A stretch of DNA of 62,500 nucleotides from Cafeteria roenbergensis. Its lineage: Eukaryota > Sar > Bigyra > Bicosoecida > Cafeteriaceae. A program made the translations under genes and the position numbers. Position 1 is the first letter of the stretch. Each line of letters begins with the position of its first letter. The notes below the pieces were generated by a model that was not told where the DNA came from, made no database searches, and saw only the letters and a list, made by a program, of their open reading frames with translations. The stretch is taken from positions 1 through 62,500 of the forward strand of contig VLTN01000089.1 of NCBI GenBank assembly GCA_008330645.1. The letters are read 5' to 3'. This document shows, piece by piece, positions 21,239-32,231 of this stretch.

Positions 21239-24200
21239 ATGGCGCTGCCGTCGCGCCGGCCGCACGCGCGCCGCATGAGCATTGGCACCTCCGGGGGCGA
21301 TGCGCTGCTGAGGGAGCGAGCAACGGCCGTGATGCGGGAGCAGTCCGACCGTTCAGGCCGAGAGGCAGCTGGCGTAGCGCCGATGACTCCAGCTGGGAGG
21401 GCGTCGCCAGGAGCGCTGGACGACACCGCAATGGCCAGGGCTGCGCTGAGGGCAGGGCTTGATGTGTCCGAAGTGCTTGCCGCGGCGCGGGAGGCCGAGC
21501 TGGGCTCCACGGACGGCACCAGCGGGGCGCTCTCGCGCAGGATGCGGCAAGAGCAGCGCCGCACGCGACGCCGCTCCCAGACAAGCGAGATGAGCGGGGC
21601 AGCGCTCCTCTCCGCGAAGGGCACCCCGCCGCGCCAGTACGCTGTTGACGACGCGGACCTCGAGGGGTTCAAGGGCGGCAAGGGCTGGTCCCGCTGGCAC
21701 GGCCAGAGCGGCAACAGCATTCAGGCAACCGGCCCCGCAGCGCCCAGCCCGGCCGGCCGGCCAGCTCCCCGCCGGGGCAGGCGGCGCTCCCTGGTGATGG
21801 AAATGCTCCGCAACGCGCCCTTCCGAGTCCCCGGTGGCGCAGACGACGCCCCGGAGGACCAGCCGGCCGCTCGCCCGCGCGCCCGCGCGGACTCGAGGTC
21901 TCGCAGCCCGCGCGTGGGCCCCGCAACACCGGCCAGCTTCGGGTCGTCGGGCACTGCTACCGCGTCGCCCCGCAACCTCCCGCGCATCCCCCGCTCCTCG
22001 CCAGTCGGCGCAGGTGGCGGCGCCTCGCTCCCCGCCCCGCCGGCCGTCGCGCCGCCCGCGCCGTCCACCGCGGCGTCCGGCCACCAGGGGTCCTCCGACA
22101 CGGCAAGCGGGGCCAGCGAGCCCCGTGCGCCCTTCTCGCCCTCCATCGTGCCCAGGCCCTCCCGGCCCACCAGCGCCCGCCCTGCCGCGCCGCCCCCGCG
22201 CTCTCCGCCCCCCCGGCCAGGTTCCCCCAAGTCCGCGTCACCCCGATCGACAGGCGACAGCGCGGGCCGCAGTAGCGGCAGCGGTGGCGTCGCGGGCTCC
22301 TCCAGCGGCGGCCGCAGTCCCGGAGCCCGCAGAGCCAGGCGCGCCACCCACAACGCCCTCGGTGGGCCTTGGCACGCGGCGGCCCCAGACAGCCGCCACC
22401 CGCCCGCCGCCGGAGGGGAGCGGCGCAGCCTCCTCGGCGCCCCCCTTGCCGCACCCCAGCCAGTCCAAGGCCCCCGCACCACGCAGGCTGTAACGACCCG
22501 GCACAACGCTCGGGGCCTCTCGGCAGAGCTCGCGCACGAGGCGGCAGAGCAGGAGGCACTGGGCGCAGAGCTGGCGGGCGAGCGGCCGCGCCTGCCCAGC
22601 CCGGGAAGCTGGAGCCGAGCGAGCAACTCGGGGAGGGGGGCCCAGGCCGCGACCCGGCAGCCGCCGCGACGGGCATCGCTCGGCTCGGCGCCGCCGGCTC
22701 TTCGGGCGGTGACCCCCGCTGCTGACGGGCCGCAGGTCATTGTCACGCCGTCCAGGGCGGCAGAGCTAGTCGACGGCGGGCAGAGCCCCAACGCGTCCAG
22801 CAGGGCGTCAGACAGGGTTCGGCCGGGCAGAGCCGGTGCGGCGCCCAGCCTCGCAGACAGTTTCGTGTCGGCCTCGGACCGCGGGAGGGACTTTGAATCG
22901 GCCGCCGTTCCGGCCGTATTCTCCCAGGCGGACGAGTCGGCCTCGGGCAGCGACTTCGCTGCCATGGCCGGCACGCCCCGGACGCGCCGCACTGCCGCGC
23001 AGGCGCTGGCAGAGCTCGAGGCAGAGCTGGGTGGGACGTCGCCCACGCTGATCCGGCGCGGCTGGGGGCAGCGCCGAGCGATCTTCCCAGGCGTGACGGT
23101 CCCAGAGGCGCTGGTGGAGGCGTCAACGCAGTCTGCGGAGGCGCTGTCTCCCGGCAGAGCCAGCGCCGGCCAGGCCTTTAGCGAGCTGAGCGGGGCAGGG
23201 GAAGACCGGTTCGACGGCCCGGTGGCGGGATCGCGGGGGTCTGCTGACGCCGAGGACGAGGACTACGCGGACCACAGGGTGGTGCTCGAGGTTGACGGGG
23301 AGGAGGAGGAGGAGGATGAGGAGGAGGACGAGGACGGGGACGAGGAGGATGAGGAGGAGGACGAGGACGGGGAGGAGGACTCAGAGACGGGCGATGGGGA
23401 CTACACGGACGAGAGTGAGTTTGGCAGCTACGGCGACGCAGCCGCCGGCCGCGACAGCACCGGCTCCGGCAGCGCGGAATCCAAAAACCAGCGTGCTGCC
23501 GGCGGGTCGATTGCCAGGGCTCTGAAGGCGGCGGGGAGCAGCCGAGCCTCTCCCGTCGTGACGGTGCAGCGGGCTGGCTCCCCAGGCGCGAACGCCCTTC
23601 ACCTGCCGCGGCCCGCGCTGGCCGGTGTGTCGTCGGGGGCGTCGTCGCTCCCCAGCGGGCTGGTCACGCCCGTGTCCGTGGTGCCGAGCAGCCCGTCCGG
23701 CAGCGGCGGCGCGCTGTCATCCAGCTCCGCGCTGGGGGGGGGCTCCGGGCAGCTGTTCGCGCCGGAAGGATCCCCCCGCGTGTTGAGGGCTCTGCACGCC
23801 ATTGTGGAGGGGCAGGAGGGTACGAGCTTCGCCGGCGCCGGGGTCACCGTCAGCAAGGGGATGATGAGACTTGTCGAGGGGGTCGAGACAGGTCTCTACT
23901 CGCTGCAACTGCAAACGGAGCCCACCCACGACGTCGTGGTCGTCGTGAGGTGCCACCCCGACGGGAGACAGCTGCACGTGCGCCCGCCCGCCCTCAGGTT
24001 CCCGCGAAACCGCTGGTGGGTTCCGCAGGTTGCCCGTGTTGCCGTGCTCGACGACGGGCGCCGCACGGGCGCGGACCGCGGGCTCATCCTGCACACGGCT
24101 GTGAGCGACGACGAGCGGTTCGGTAGCAGCCTCCCGATCGACCCGGTGAGGGTCCTCGTCGTGGATGCCGACGCCGGGTCGGCCAGGGCCAGCGGAACGC

Positions 24201-27200
24201 GGGGAGGCGGAAGGATCGGCCCGGCCGACGCAGCGGCGCTCCGTGGCATTGCGCTGACGCCAGAGGTGATCGGGGGCCTGCCGTCGCAGGGGGCCCTGTC
24301 CGTCCTGATTGCGAGAACCCGGGAGGGGCCCGGTGGCGGGCTGGACGTGCACTCCGTGGCCCAGGCAGCTGCGGCGGCGGTGCAGCGTGCCTCGGGGCGG
24401 CACATGCAGGCGACGCGGCAGGTGGAGGAGGCCCTGGCAGCGGCGGCAGTCCGCCGGCGGGCGGAGAGGGGGGGCGTCGCCGGGGCGGCGGCTGCCGGCC
24501 CGGCAAGCTCTGCCGCTGGTGGCGCCGGTGGCGCAAGCCATGCGCTGGCGGAGGGCGGTCCGATCTCCGGCGCGCACGCTGGCGCCGCGGGCGCGGGCGC
24601 GGGCGCGGGCGGGCCCGGGGGGCGCGCTGGCTTCCGCGGGGAGGCGGGGCTGCTGGCGGCGGCGGACGCAGCAGCTGCCGCGAAGCTGTCCAAGGAGCGG
24701 GAGCTGGAGTTAGTGCGCCGCGCAGAGGCAGAGGCGGACGCTGCCGCCGCCGAGGCGGAGGCGGCGAAGGAGGCAGACGCTATTGCCACGCGGCAGGGCG
24801 GCGCGGGCATCGGGCACATGGGAGCGACCACCGTCTGGCCATCGTTCGCCGCGGCGCAGGTGGTTCTGGGGTGCGCGATGGCGGCGGCGGAGGCCGCCGT
24901 GGCGGGGGGCGTGGGGGACGCGCACGCCCGCGTGGAAGCGTGGTGGGGCGAGGCGGAGGAGGAGTTCCAGCGGGCCAGAGAACGACTCGAGGCCGACGCG
25001 GCCGCGGCCGCGCGGCAGGTAGCTGCCGCCGAGGGCGCGGGCGGAGAGGCACCCGATGCTGCGGCGCTCGCGGGGGGTGCTGAGGAGGGCGGCTCTGCGG
25101 CGGGGGGCTCTGCCGACGGAGCGCTTCCCGCCCTGTGCGATTGGGTGCGCCAGCTGTTCGGGGCGGGCGCGGAGCGACGCTCGCCCGAGGAGGAGCTGAT
25201 CGCGTCGCTCAACCAGGGGGCGAGCCTGCTGGGTTGGAGCGCCGTCTTGTCCGTCCGGCCGGCCGAAGCCGCGGCTGCGGGCGGGGCAGTGACACCTGCA
25301 ACTGCAACCGCAACTGCACCTGCATCATCGGGCGCAGATGCAGGCGGGAGGGCTTCCCGGCCGTGGTCGGCGGTGGAGGCTGCCATCAACGGCGGGGCTG
25401 TTGCTCGGGCCCCCGCGGGCGTGGACGCGGAGGAGTGGGCTGCCATGGTCGGCGCGTTCGCCGGGTGGAGCGCACCCAAGGTACGGGAGGCGCGGCAGCA
25501 GCGGCGCGCGGCGGCGCGGCCGTGGGGGGCGCAGTGGCGCTGCCGGGGGCGCGGCACACGCTCGGTAGAGCGGCGGCGACGACGGCTAGTGCTGCTGCTG
25601 CTGCTGCAGCTGATTCGTCGCTGGATCAGCAGCAGGCGCAGTATGTGACCGGCCCGAAGCCGCGGTGGTCTCGGGCCTATGGCGCTGCCGCCTACAGCGA
25701 CGGCTACGGCGACGAGGCGGGCGAGCAACGCAGTCGCGGCGACGGCGACGGCGACGGCGACGGTGATGGCGGCGACGCAACCAGCGAGGGCGAGGATGCT
25801 GAGACGTCGAACAGCTCCGTAGGCGGGGGCGCCCACGGCAGAGGCGGCCGCCGGCGTTCCGGCCAGCACCAGCCCCGCCGCGTGACGGCGGCCGAGCGCC
25901 TGGCGGCCCACACCGCGGCATCCCAGCCAGCCAACCAGCCCCCCCGGGAGCTCAACGCCGCTCTTGCCTTCATGTCAACCATTTCCGCCAAGCGCGGGGC
26001 TGCGCTCCTCGCCGCTCATGCAAAGTCGCGCCAGCCAGCGCCGGCGCGGAAAAACGGAAAATTTTATTTTACCTCCGCGGCGGAGGCGGCGACGGGGTCA
26101 GCCGGCAAGACCACGGGCTCCGACGCCGACGCGGGCGGCGCAGCCCTCCCAAACAGGCTCGTGCAGCGGCGCCTCGGCGAGTGGGCCAAGCGACACATGA
26201 ATCCTGATTCCGGCGCCGACCGACCCCCCGCCAGGCGGGAGCGCCGCCTCAGCCTCAGCGGCAGAGCCGGACAGCGGTGGCTCGCGGCAGGGGCGGCTGC
26301 GCTCCAGATCGTCGCAGGCGCCAGCGGCGGGCTGAAGCAGCCGCCGGTTCGTCGCCCGGCGGCCCCTCCCGGCAGAGCCCCCGGCAGAGCCGCCGGGCCG
26401 GGGCAGGACGAGCCCCGCCCCCGCCCGGAGCAGGCCCAGCGCCCAGCCAGCGACGCCGCTGGCCTTGCTGACGCACGCCGGCGCCATGCTGGTCGCGGCC
26501 CCCAGCCCCTCCCGGCCGAGGCAGCCGGTGGCCGGGCGGGCGGCCGGACGCGCTCCCCGCCGCTGGCGCCGCGACGGCCGGCCTCTGCCGGCAGGTCTCT
26601 CGCCCCCTTCGGGGGGGCACACTCGGGCGGGTCGGGGAGCGGGGCGCGTGGCCGCCCCGCCCTGGAGGGGGGCGAGCCTGCATCAGACGGGCGCAGCCCG
26701 ACCCGTCCGGGCGGACTGCGGGGCGCGCCCTCGCGCCCCGGCTCTGCTTCAACGAGGCCGCGGAGCGCTCGCTCCACGCCGTCTGGCGCCGGCGCAGCGG
26801 CTCGCAGGCCCAGCACCGCCGGGCGATCGCGGCCCAGCACCGCCGGGCGATCGCGGCCCAGCACCGCCGGTTCCGCGCCCCGTCCGGGAACGGCGGCGGC
26901 GCCAGCTCCCGCCCCGAGCGTGCCCGGCGTCGCCATTGCCGCCCTGCGTCGCCATCTCGACGCGAACGTCTCGCCGAGGGTGGACTCGGCGCGGTTTCGC
27001 GACCCGTCTGCAGCGAGCAGCCGGGCGCGCGTGGCTGCACCCGGGGCTGGGGACGACTCTGCCGCGGAGAGCAAGCGGCTGGAAGCGTCGGCGGCCGTGG
27101 TCGGGGTGTCGGCTGCGGCGATGACGGTCGATGCGGAGTTGTCGCGGCAGCACGCGGAGTTGCGGAGGCGGGGCGGCCACCGAAGCGCCAACCCCACGAC

Positions 27201-27548
27201 GGCCAGGCGAGAGCGTCGCCACCTCCACCTGCTCGTGGAGGAGCTGCGTCATCGGGCTGTCAAGCCGACGTCAGGCCCGCAGCGCTCCGTCGATGACGTC
27301 ATCGATGCGATCGACCAAGCCCGGCAGGCCGCGCCGCCGCCGCGGAGACCTCCCACGGGACCCAGCCGGGCGCGGCGCAGCAGGGCGGGGCAGCGGTCAG
27401 CGGCTGGCTCCTTCAGCGAGCCCTCGCCCCCGGAGGACGGGTTGGAGCTTGGCGGGCAGGCGGAGGCATACGTCCCGCTTGCGCCAGCGGGCAGAGCGGG
27501 GCCGTCAGCCGCTGTGGCGCCGCGTACGGCCTCCCTGGCGGCGGCTTC

Positions 27549-27582
<34 letters not shown>

Positions 27583-28866
27583 GCCGCCGCAGCATCCGCC
27601 GAAGCAGCGGGTGGAGCGGGCGCTGGCGCTGGCGCTGGAGGCGCCACCGGTTCTGGTGGCTTGCTCGCCCCACCGCCGCCAAGGCTGGGGTCGGTCACGA
27701 GCCCATCGCTGTCCCCAGATTCGTCGCCCGGCGTTGAGGTCCCTGGCTTCGACGCTGGCCGCGGTGCCGGGGTCCTCCTCGTCGAGCACGCTGGCAGCCC
27801 CGCTCGCCGCGGCAGAGCCGTCCGGCCGATGGCCTCACGCGGCAGCAGCGCTGGCAAACGCCGTCCGGCGTCCGCCGCTCCTGCCTCCCAGGCCGCGCGA
27901 AGGGTGCCCGCGGCTGCCGTCGCTGGCCCTGCCAGCGCTCTCGCCGCACCGGTGGCGGCGACGGGCCGGACGACGCCCCCTCCTCGGCCCCGCCGCCGGC
28001 CCCGGACAGCAGAGCCGACCCGCCGCCGGGATTCCGAGGGGCGTCGCAGCCTGATCGCCGGCTCTGCCGGCAGCGAGGAGTCGCTCTCCGCATCGCTCCG
28101 GCAGGCAGTGGAAGTGGGCTGGCGTCGGGTGGCAGAGCGGAACAAGGCTCTGTCCGAGGTCCACGGCCCGTACATTCACGCCCTTCGCTCCTCGAATGGA
28201 CGGAGGGGAGCCGTGGACGCTGTGGATCTGGACACGCCAGAGGGGCCCTCTGCGCCGCTCACAGCCGCGGCGGCGGCTGCCCAGCGGGCGAGGGAGCTTG
28301 ACGCGGATATGGCCACCGGCCCTGCATCTGCGGGCCGCGGCTCCCGCACCCTCTCCAGGCAGGCCATGGCGGGACGGTCCACGCACCGGGCCGAGGAGCG
28401 CAGCGAGGAGCAGTGGGCCTGGGACGAGCGCGACGTCGGCGCCGGCGAAACCGCCGGCATGCCATCGTCGGGGGCTCTGCAGTCGCGCGTTGCTGTCGGC
28501 AAGACCGTTGCGATGGTGAGCGACGCTGGACGTCGGCCGAGCTCTGCGTCGGCCAGGACGGCCGCGGGCGGCGGCGGCTGGGGTGGGCCTCCGCAGGCTA
28601 GGCTGGCTGTGAGGCGGCCAGCGACGGCGGCGCCGTCGCGAGGTGCGCCGCGAACCGGGGACGCCTCCCGGAGGACGGTGTCTGCCGCTGCGAGGCGCGG
28701 GTCTATGACTGCGAGGGAGTTTGCGGATGTGGCGCGGGCGCGGGCGCTGCGGAGCACGGGGCACGGGGCGGGGCGGGAGGGGGAGGACGTGGCTGGTGGC
28801 CCGCGGCGCGCGCGGCGGGGCAGTGGTGGCCGCGCCTCTGATGGGGAGGAGGGCGAGGCCCGGGGC

Positions 28867-28897
<31 letters not shown>

Positions 28898-31800
28898 AGG
28901 CAGCGGCAGCGGCGGCGGCGCGAGACGCGGCGGCGGGAGCGCATTGGGCTGGGGGAGGGCGGGAGGGGGAGGAAGACGGGGTCGACGTGGCAGGCGGCCG
29001 CATGGAGGGACCCTGCTCGCCGCTGCGGCGCCCCGCGCTCGGGCGGCGACACGGTCTGCTGCGGCCGTCGCAGCGGCGGGCGGAACGAGGCCGGCCGACG
29101 TCACCGCGCGACGGCGCGCGCGTGTCCGTGTTCGAGTCGGGCCGACGCCCATTCTCCCGGCAGCAGGCCCGGCCCCGCGACCGCGGTGCCCGCCGGGCCA
29201 GCGGGGCGGACTCCAAGGACGACGTGGACGGGGCGCCGGAGGAGGAGGGGCGGCTGCGGATGCAGTCTTGGGACCCGCTGGCGAGCGAGGAGGGGGGGGC
29301 GGGCGCCGTGGCGTCCCCGGCGCTCCGGGCGCCGGCCGTGGCTGAACACAAGGTGTCCGTTGCGGCGGAGGTCGAGGCGGCGCGGCGCGCGGCGAGCGGC
29401 GACGTCGAGTCGCTCCAGCGGCGGCAGCGCGCCGCGTGGGCGCAGCGACGGCAGCGGCAGCAGCCCCGCGAGTACACCGGCGACGCCCTGTGGCGGGATG
29501 CGAGCGGGGCGACGAGGAGGGGGGGCGCGGTGAGCCATGCCTCGTGCGGTGCCCAGCACAGCCTGGTGACGGTGTCGGGCGGCGTGCTGGTGGCGATGGG
29601 CCACAACGACTGGGGGCAGTGCGGCGTCGGGACGCTGGCGTCGTGCCGAGTGCCGACCGTGGTGCCGTCGCTGGCCCGGGTGGCCATTGTGAAGATTGCG
29701 GCTGGGAAGGACCACTCGGTGGTTGTGTCGGCCGACGGCATCGCGTTCGCCTTCGGCAAGGGGGGCAGCGGGGCGCTGGGGCTGGGCGCCCTGCCGTCGA
29801 GAGCCGCGGTGCTGGCGGCGGGGGGCGGGGAGGAGGCGATCCGGGCGGCGTGCGTTGACGACCAGGCCAGCCTGGCGTGGGCGGCGGCCAGCCCGGCCCG
29901 GCGCCGGAGCGGGAGTCAGACCCCGCGCAGGCCCAGCCAGGCTTCGTCAGCGCCGGGGTCGCCGACCGCTGCGCTGGGCGGGAGGGGGCCGCCAGATGGC
30001 CCCGGCGGCGGGCTCGGTGGCGGCGCTGCCGGCGCCTTGGCCCACCGGCCGGGCAGGGCCATCTCGCGACTCCCGCCCCCAGGGGTGCCCGGCTGGTCGG
30101 CTGACCACCCGTTCGGCCGGCGCCGCATCGGGACGAGGGTGCCGCGCGCTTTCAAGCGGCTGCCGCTGCCGCCGCTCGGCGCGGCTATGGGGCTCAGAGG
30201 CGCGCTGTGCTTCCGGAACCGGCCGGAGCCGAGGCCCCTGCTGGCCCTGGTGGGGCTGCGGGAGCGGGTCATCGACGTGGTGGCCGGGGACGGTTTCACG
30301 CTCCTGCTCACAGCGAGCGACGCGGTGTACGCGTGCGGTCTGGGCGACGCCGGCCAGCTGGGGGTGGGCAGGAAGGCGGCATACACGCTCGCGGCGGTTG
30401 CGCAGACGCGGCCGAGCGCAGCGACGTCCGTGGCGGCGGGGGAAGAGGCGGACGAGGAGTCGATCCGGCGAGCGGCCGGGGGCGCCCGGCGGGCAGCGGC
30501 GGCGGCCGGGTCGGCGGCGGGGGGCTGCTCCGTCCCGTTCCCGGTCAAGGTCTGGGGGCTGGAGGGGCGGGGGGTGTTTGCCGTGGCGGCGGGGTCCAGA
30601 CACGCGGCTGCGATCGGGGGCACCGGCGAGCTGTGGACGTGGGGGAGCGGGGACGACGGCCGCCTCGGCCTGGGGCGGCGGTCTGGCGCCACGGACAGGT
30701 TCGTCCCGACCCTTGTGGATCTGCGGGGACCCGACGACGCCGGCCCGTCGTCGCTTCGGTCGCCGGCGGACAGCGCCGCGCGCGGCCAGATCGAGGCAGC
30801 AGGCTTCGTCGCCGACACCAGCTTTCACGGCCCGCTCGGCGGGCGGCTGGCCGTGGCGGGCGGGGGGCACCCCTCCGTCGCGGACAGCACCTGGGCGTCT
30901 ACCCAGGCCAGCAGCGACGAGTTTGGCGGCTTGAGCGGTGCCAGCGCCGGCGCCGGTGCCGGCAAGCGCGGCCGCCGGGGCCGTGACGGAAGCCGCAGCC
31001 GCAGCCGCAGCCGCAAGCGGTCGACCTGGAGTCGGCCCAGGACATGCCGGTCGCTGTCGCCGTCGGGCGTCATTGCGAGGCAGCGCGCTGGTGGCGGGGG
31101 CGGCTGCCGCCTGGTGAGCGTGTCGCTGGGGCGGGCGCACGGAGTGTGCGTCACGCAGCGCGGGGCGGTGCTGAGCTGGGGCGACAACGCCAGCGGCCAG
31201 CTGTTCCTGCCGCGGGGCACGGCGGGGGCGCCGCTCTGGCGGCCCGTGCTGGCCAGGGCCTTGTGGGATCGTGGCGTGAGGGGCAGCAGCGCCGCGTGCG
31301 GGGCCGAGCACAGCCTGGTGGTGACAGACTGCGGGGTGGTTTACGCTGCTGGCGCGGACGAGACTGGCGCGTGCGGCGCGCCCACCGCGGCGGCGGCCGC
31401 GGCGTCGGCGTCGCGGCGCAAGCGCACGCTGGACCGCGAGCTGAAGCGGTCAGAGCGGGTGACCGCCCGGGCTGTGGCCCCGCTGTACGGGGAGCGCGTG
31501 GTGAGCGTTGCTGCGGGCGCCTTCCACTCTGTGTTCCTGGTGGACGGGGGAGGGGGAAGGACCTCGTCGTCCCTGGCAGAGGCCCAGCTGACGGCCAACC
31601 CGCCAGTGGTGCTGGAGGCTGCGGTCGATGCGAGGCGCAGACGAGACCGCTCGCAGCAGGTGGCGCAGCGGCTGGTGAAAGCCACGAAGAAGAGCGAGGC
31701 TGCGATGCGCCGCAGGCAGGCGGCGTCGCCGGTCAGGCGGCGCGCCGCCACGCTGCAGAGCTCCCGCCCTCCAATCCCGACGGGGTCCGCTCGGTCGATG

Positions 31801-32061
31801 AGCCGGGGCAGGTCGGTGTCGGCGGCCGGCGGGCGGAAGGCCGGGCGGTCGGTCTCGCGAAGAGCCGCAGCGCAGAGCGGCTCGGGGCAGCGGAAGAAGC
31901 AGGCAAGGAAGACCAAGAAGCGGAAGGCCTCCAACGCCGGCTTCAGGCCGCGGGTCGCCGCCCGCGGCGGGCAGCCTCCAGCAGCGGCAGCGCCGGCAGC
32001 CGCCGCACCGCCCAAGCTCTCGGACTCGATGACCGACTTGCTTGCGCTGCTCGACGCTTGA
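21239..32061 (+). CDS. Giant low-complexity protein with Calx-beta-like domain and RCC1 propeller
   Basis: The start at ATG 21239 (or 21275) begins a frame open to 25648; from about 25630 a second frame is open to the stop at 32061. They join either by a 149-nt intron 25481-25629 (GTACGG...TCAG, phase 0) or by one indel near 25475-25485. The joined product is about 3556 residues. Order: basic disordered N-terminus; acidic run of Glu/Asp at 23288-23410; a Calx-beta-like beta-sandwich at about 23800-24170 (VTVSKGMMRL, TEPTHDVVVVV, LRFPRNRWWVPQ, VLDDGRRTGADRG); Ala-rich coiled coil with KERELELVRRAEAEAD; long Ser/Pro/Arg-rich disorder; and RCC1-type blades at about 29527-31545 (CGAQHSLVTVSGG, GHNDWGQCGVG, WTWGSGDDGRLGLG, SWGDNASGQL, CGAEHSLVVTDCG). 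An RS-rich insert (SRSRSRSRKR) splits the propeller, and the tail is basic. RCC1 folds serve as exchange factors or scaffolds; no specific role can be assigned. Confidence 0.65.
26805..26868 (+). repeat. 24-nt coding minisatellite
   Basis: Nearly three copies of GGGCGATCGCGG plus CCCAGCACCGCC in tandem. They encode the protein repeat RPSTAGRS in the disordered part of the RCC1 giant. Confidence 0.9.
27551..27580 (+). repeat. (CAG)10 run encoding poly-Ala
   Basis: A pure CAG triplet tract read in the GCA frame, followed by GCC/GCA codons. It forms a long alanine run in the RCC1 giant. Confidence 0.95.
28869..28898 (+). repeat. (GCG)n run encoding poly-Ala
   Basis: About ten GCG codons in a row inside the disordered region just before the RCC1 propeller. 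Confidence 0.85.
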
Positions 32062-32231
32062 GGCCGCTGCGGAGGCAACTGTGCGCTGCGAGAATGTTGC
32101 GTACGCGATGCAAGGACGGTCCAAAATGCCGCTGTTGACTCGTTGCGGCGCATTCCTCGAACGCGCCCGCGCGGCAGAGCTGAACGGCATTTTCGATCAC
32201 ACGCGAGCATGGCCACACACTGACGGGCGCG

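Noticed and set aside
25481-25609. Intron ending at the CTGCTGCAG acceptor at 25607-25609
   Set aside because: Gives the wrong frame after the junction; the acceptor at 25628-25629 keeps it.
23896-25911. 671-codon minus-strand frame opposite the RCC1 giant
   Set aside because: Low-complexity Ala/Pro/Ser translation; the plus strand carries the Calx-beta-like domain.
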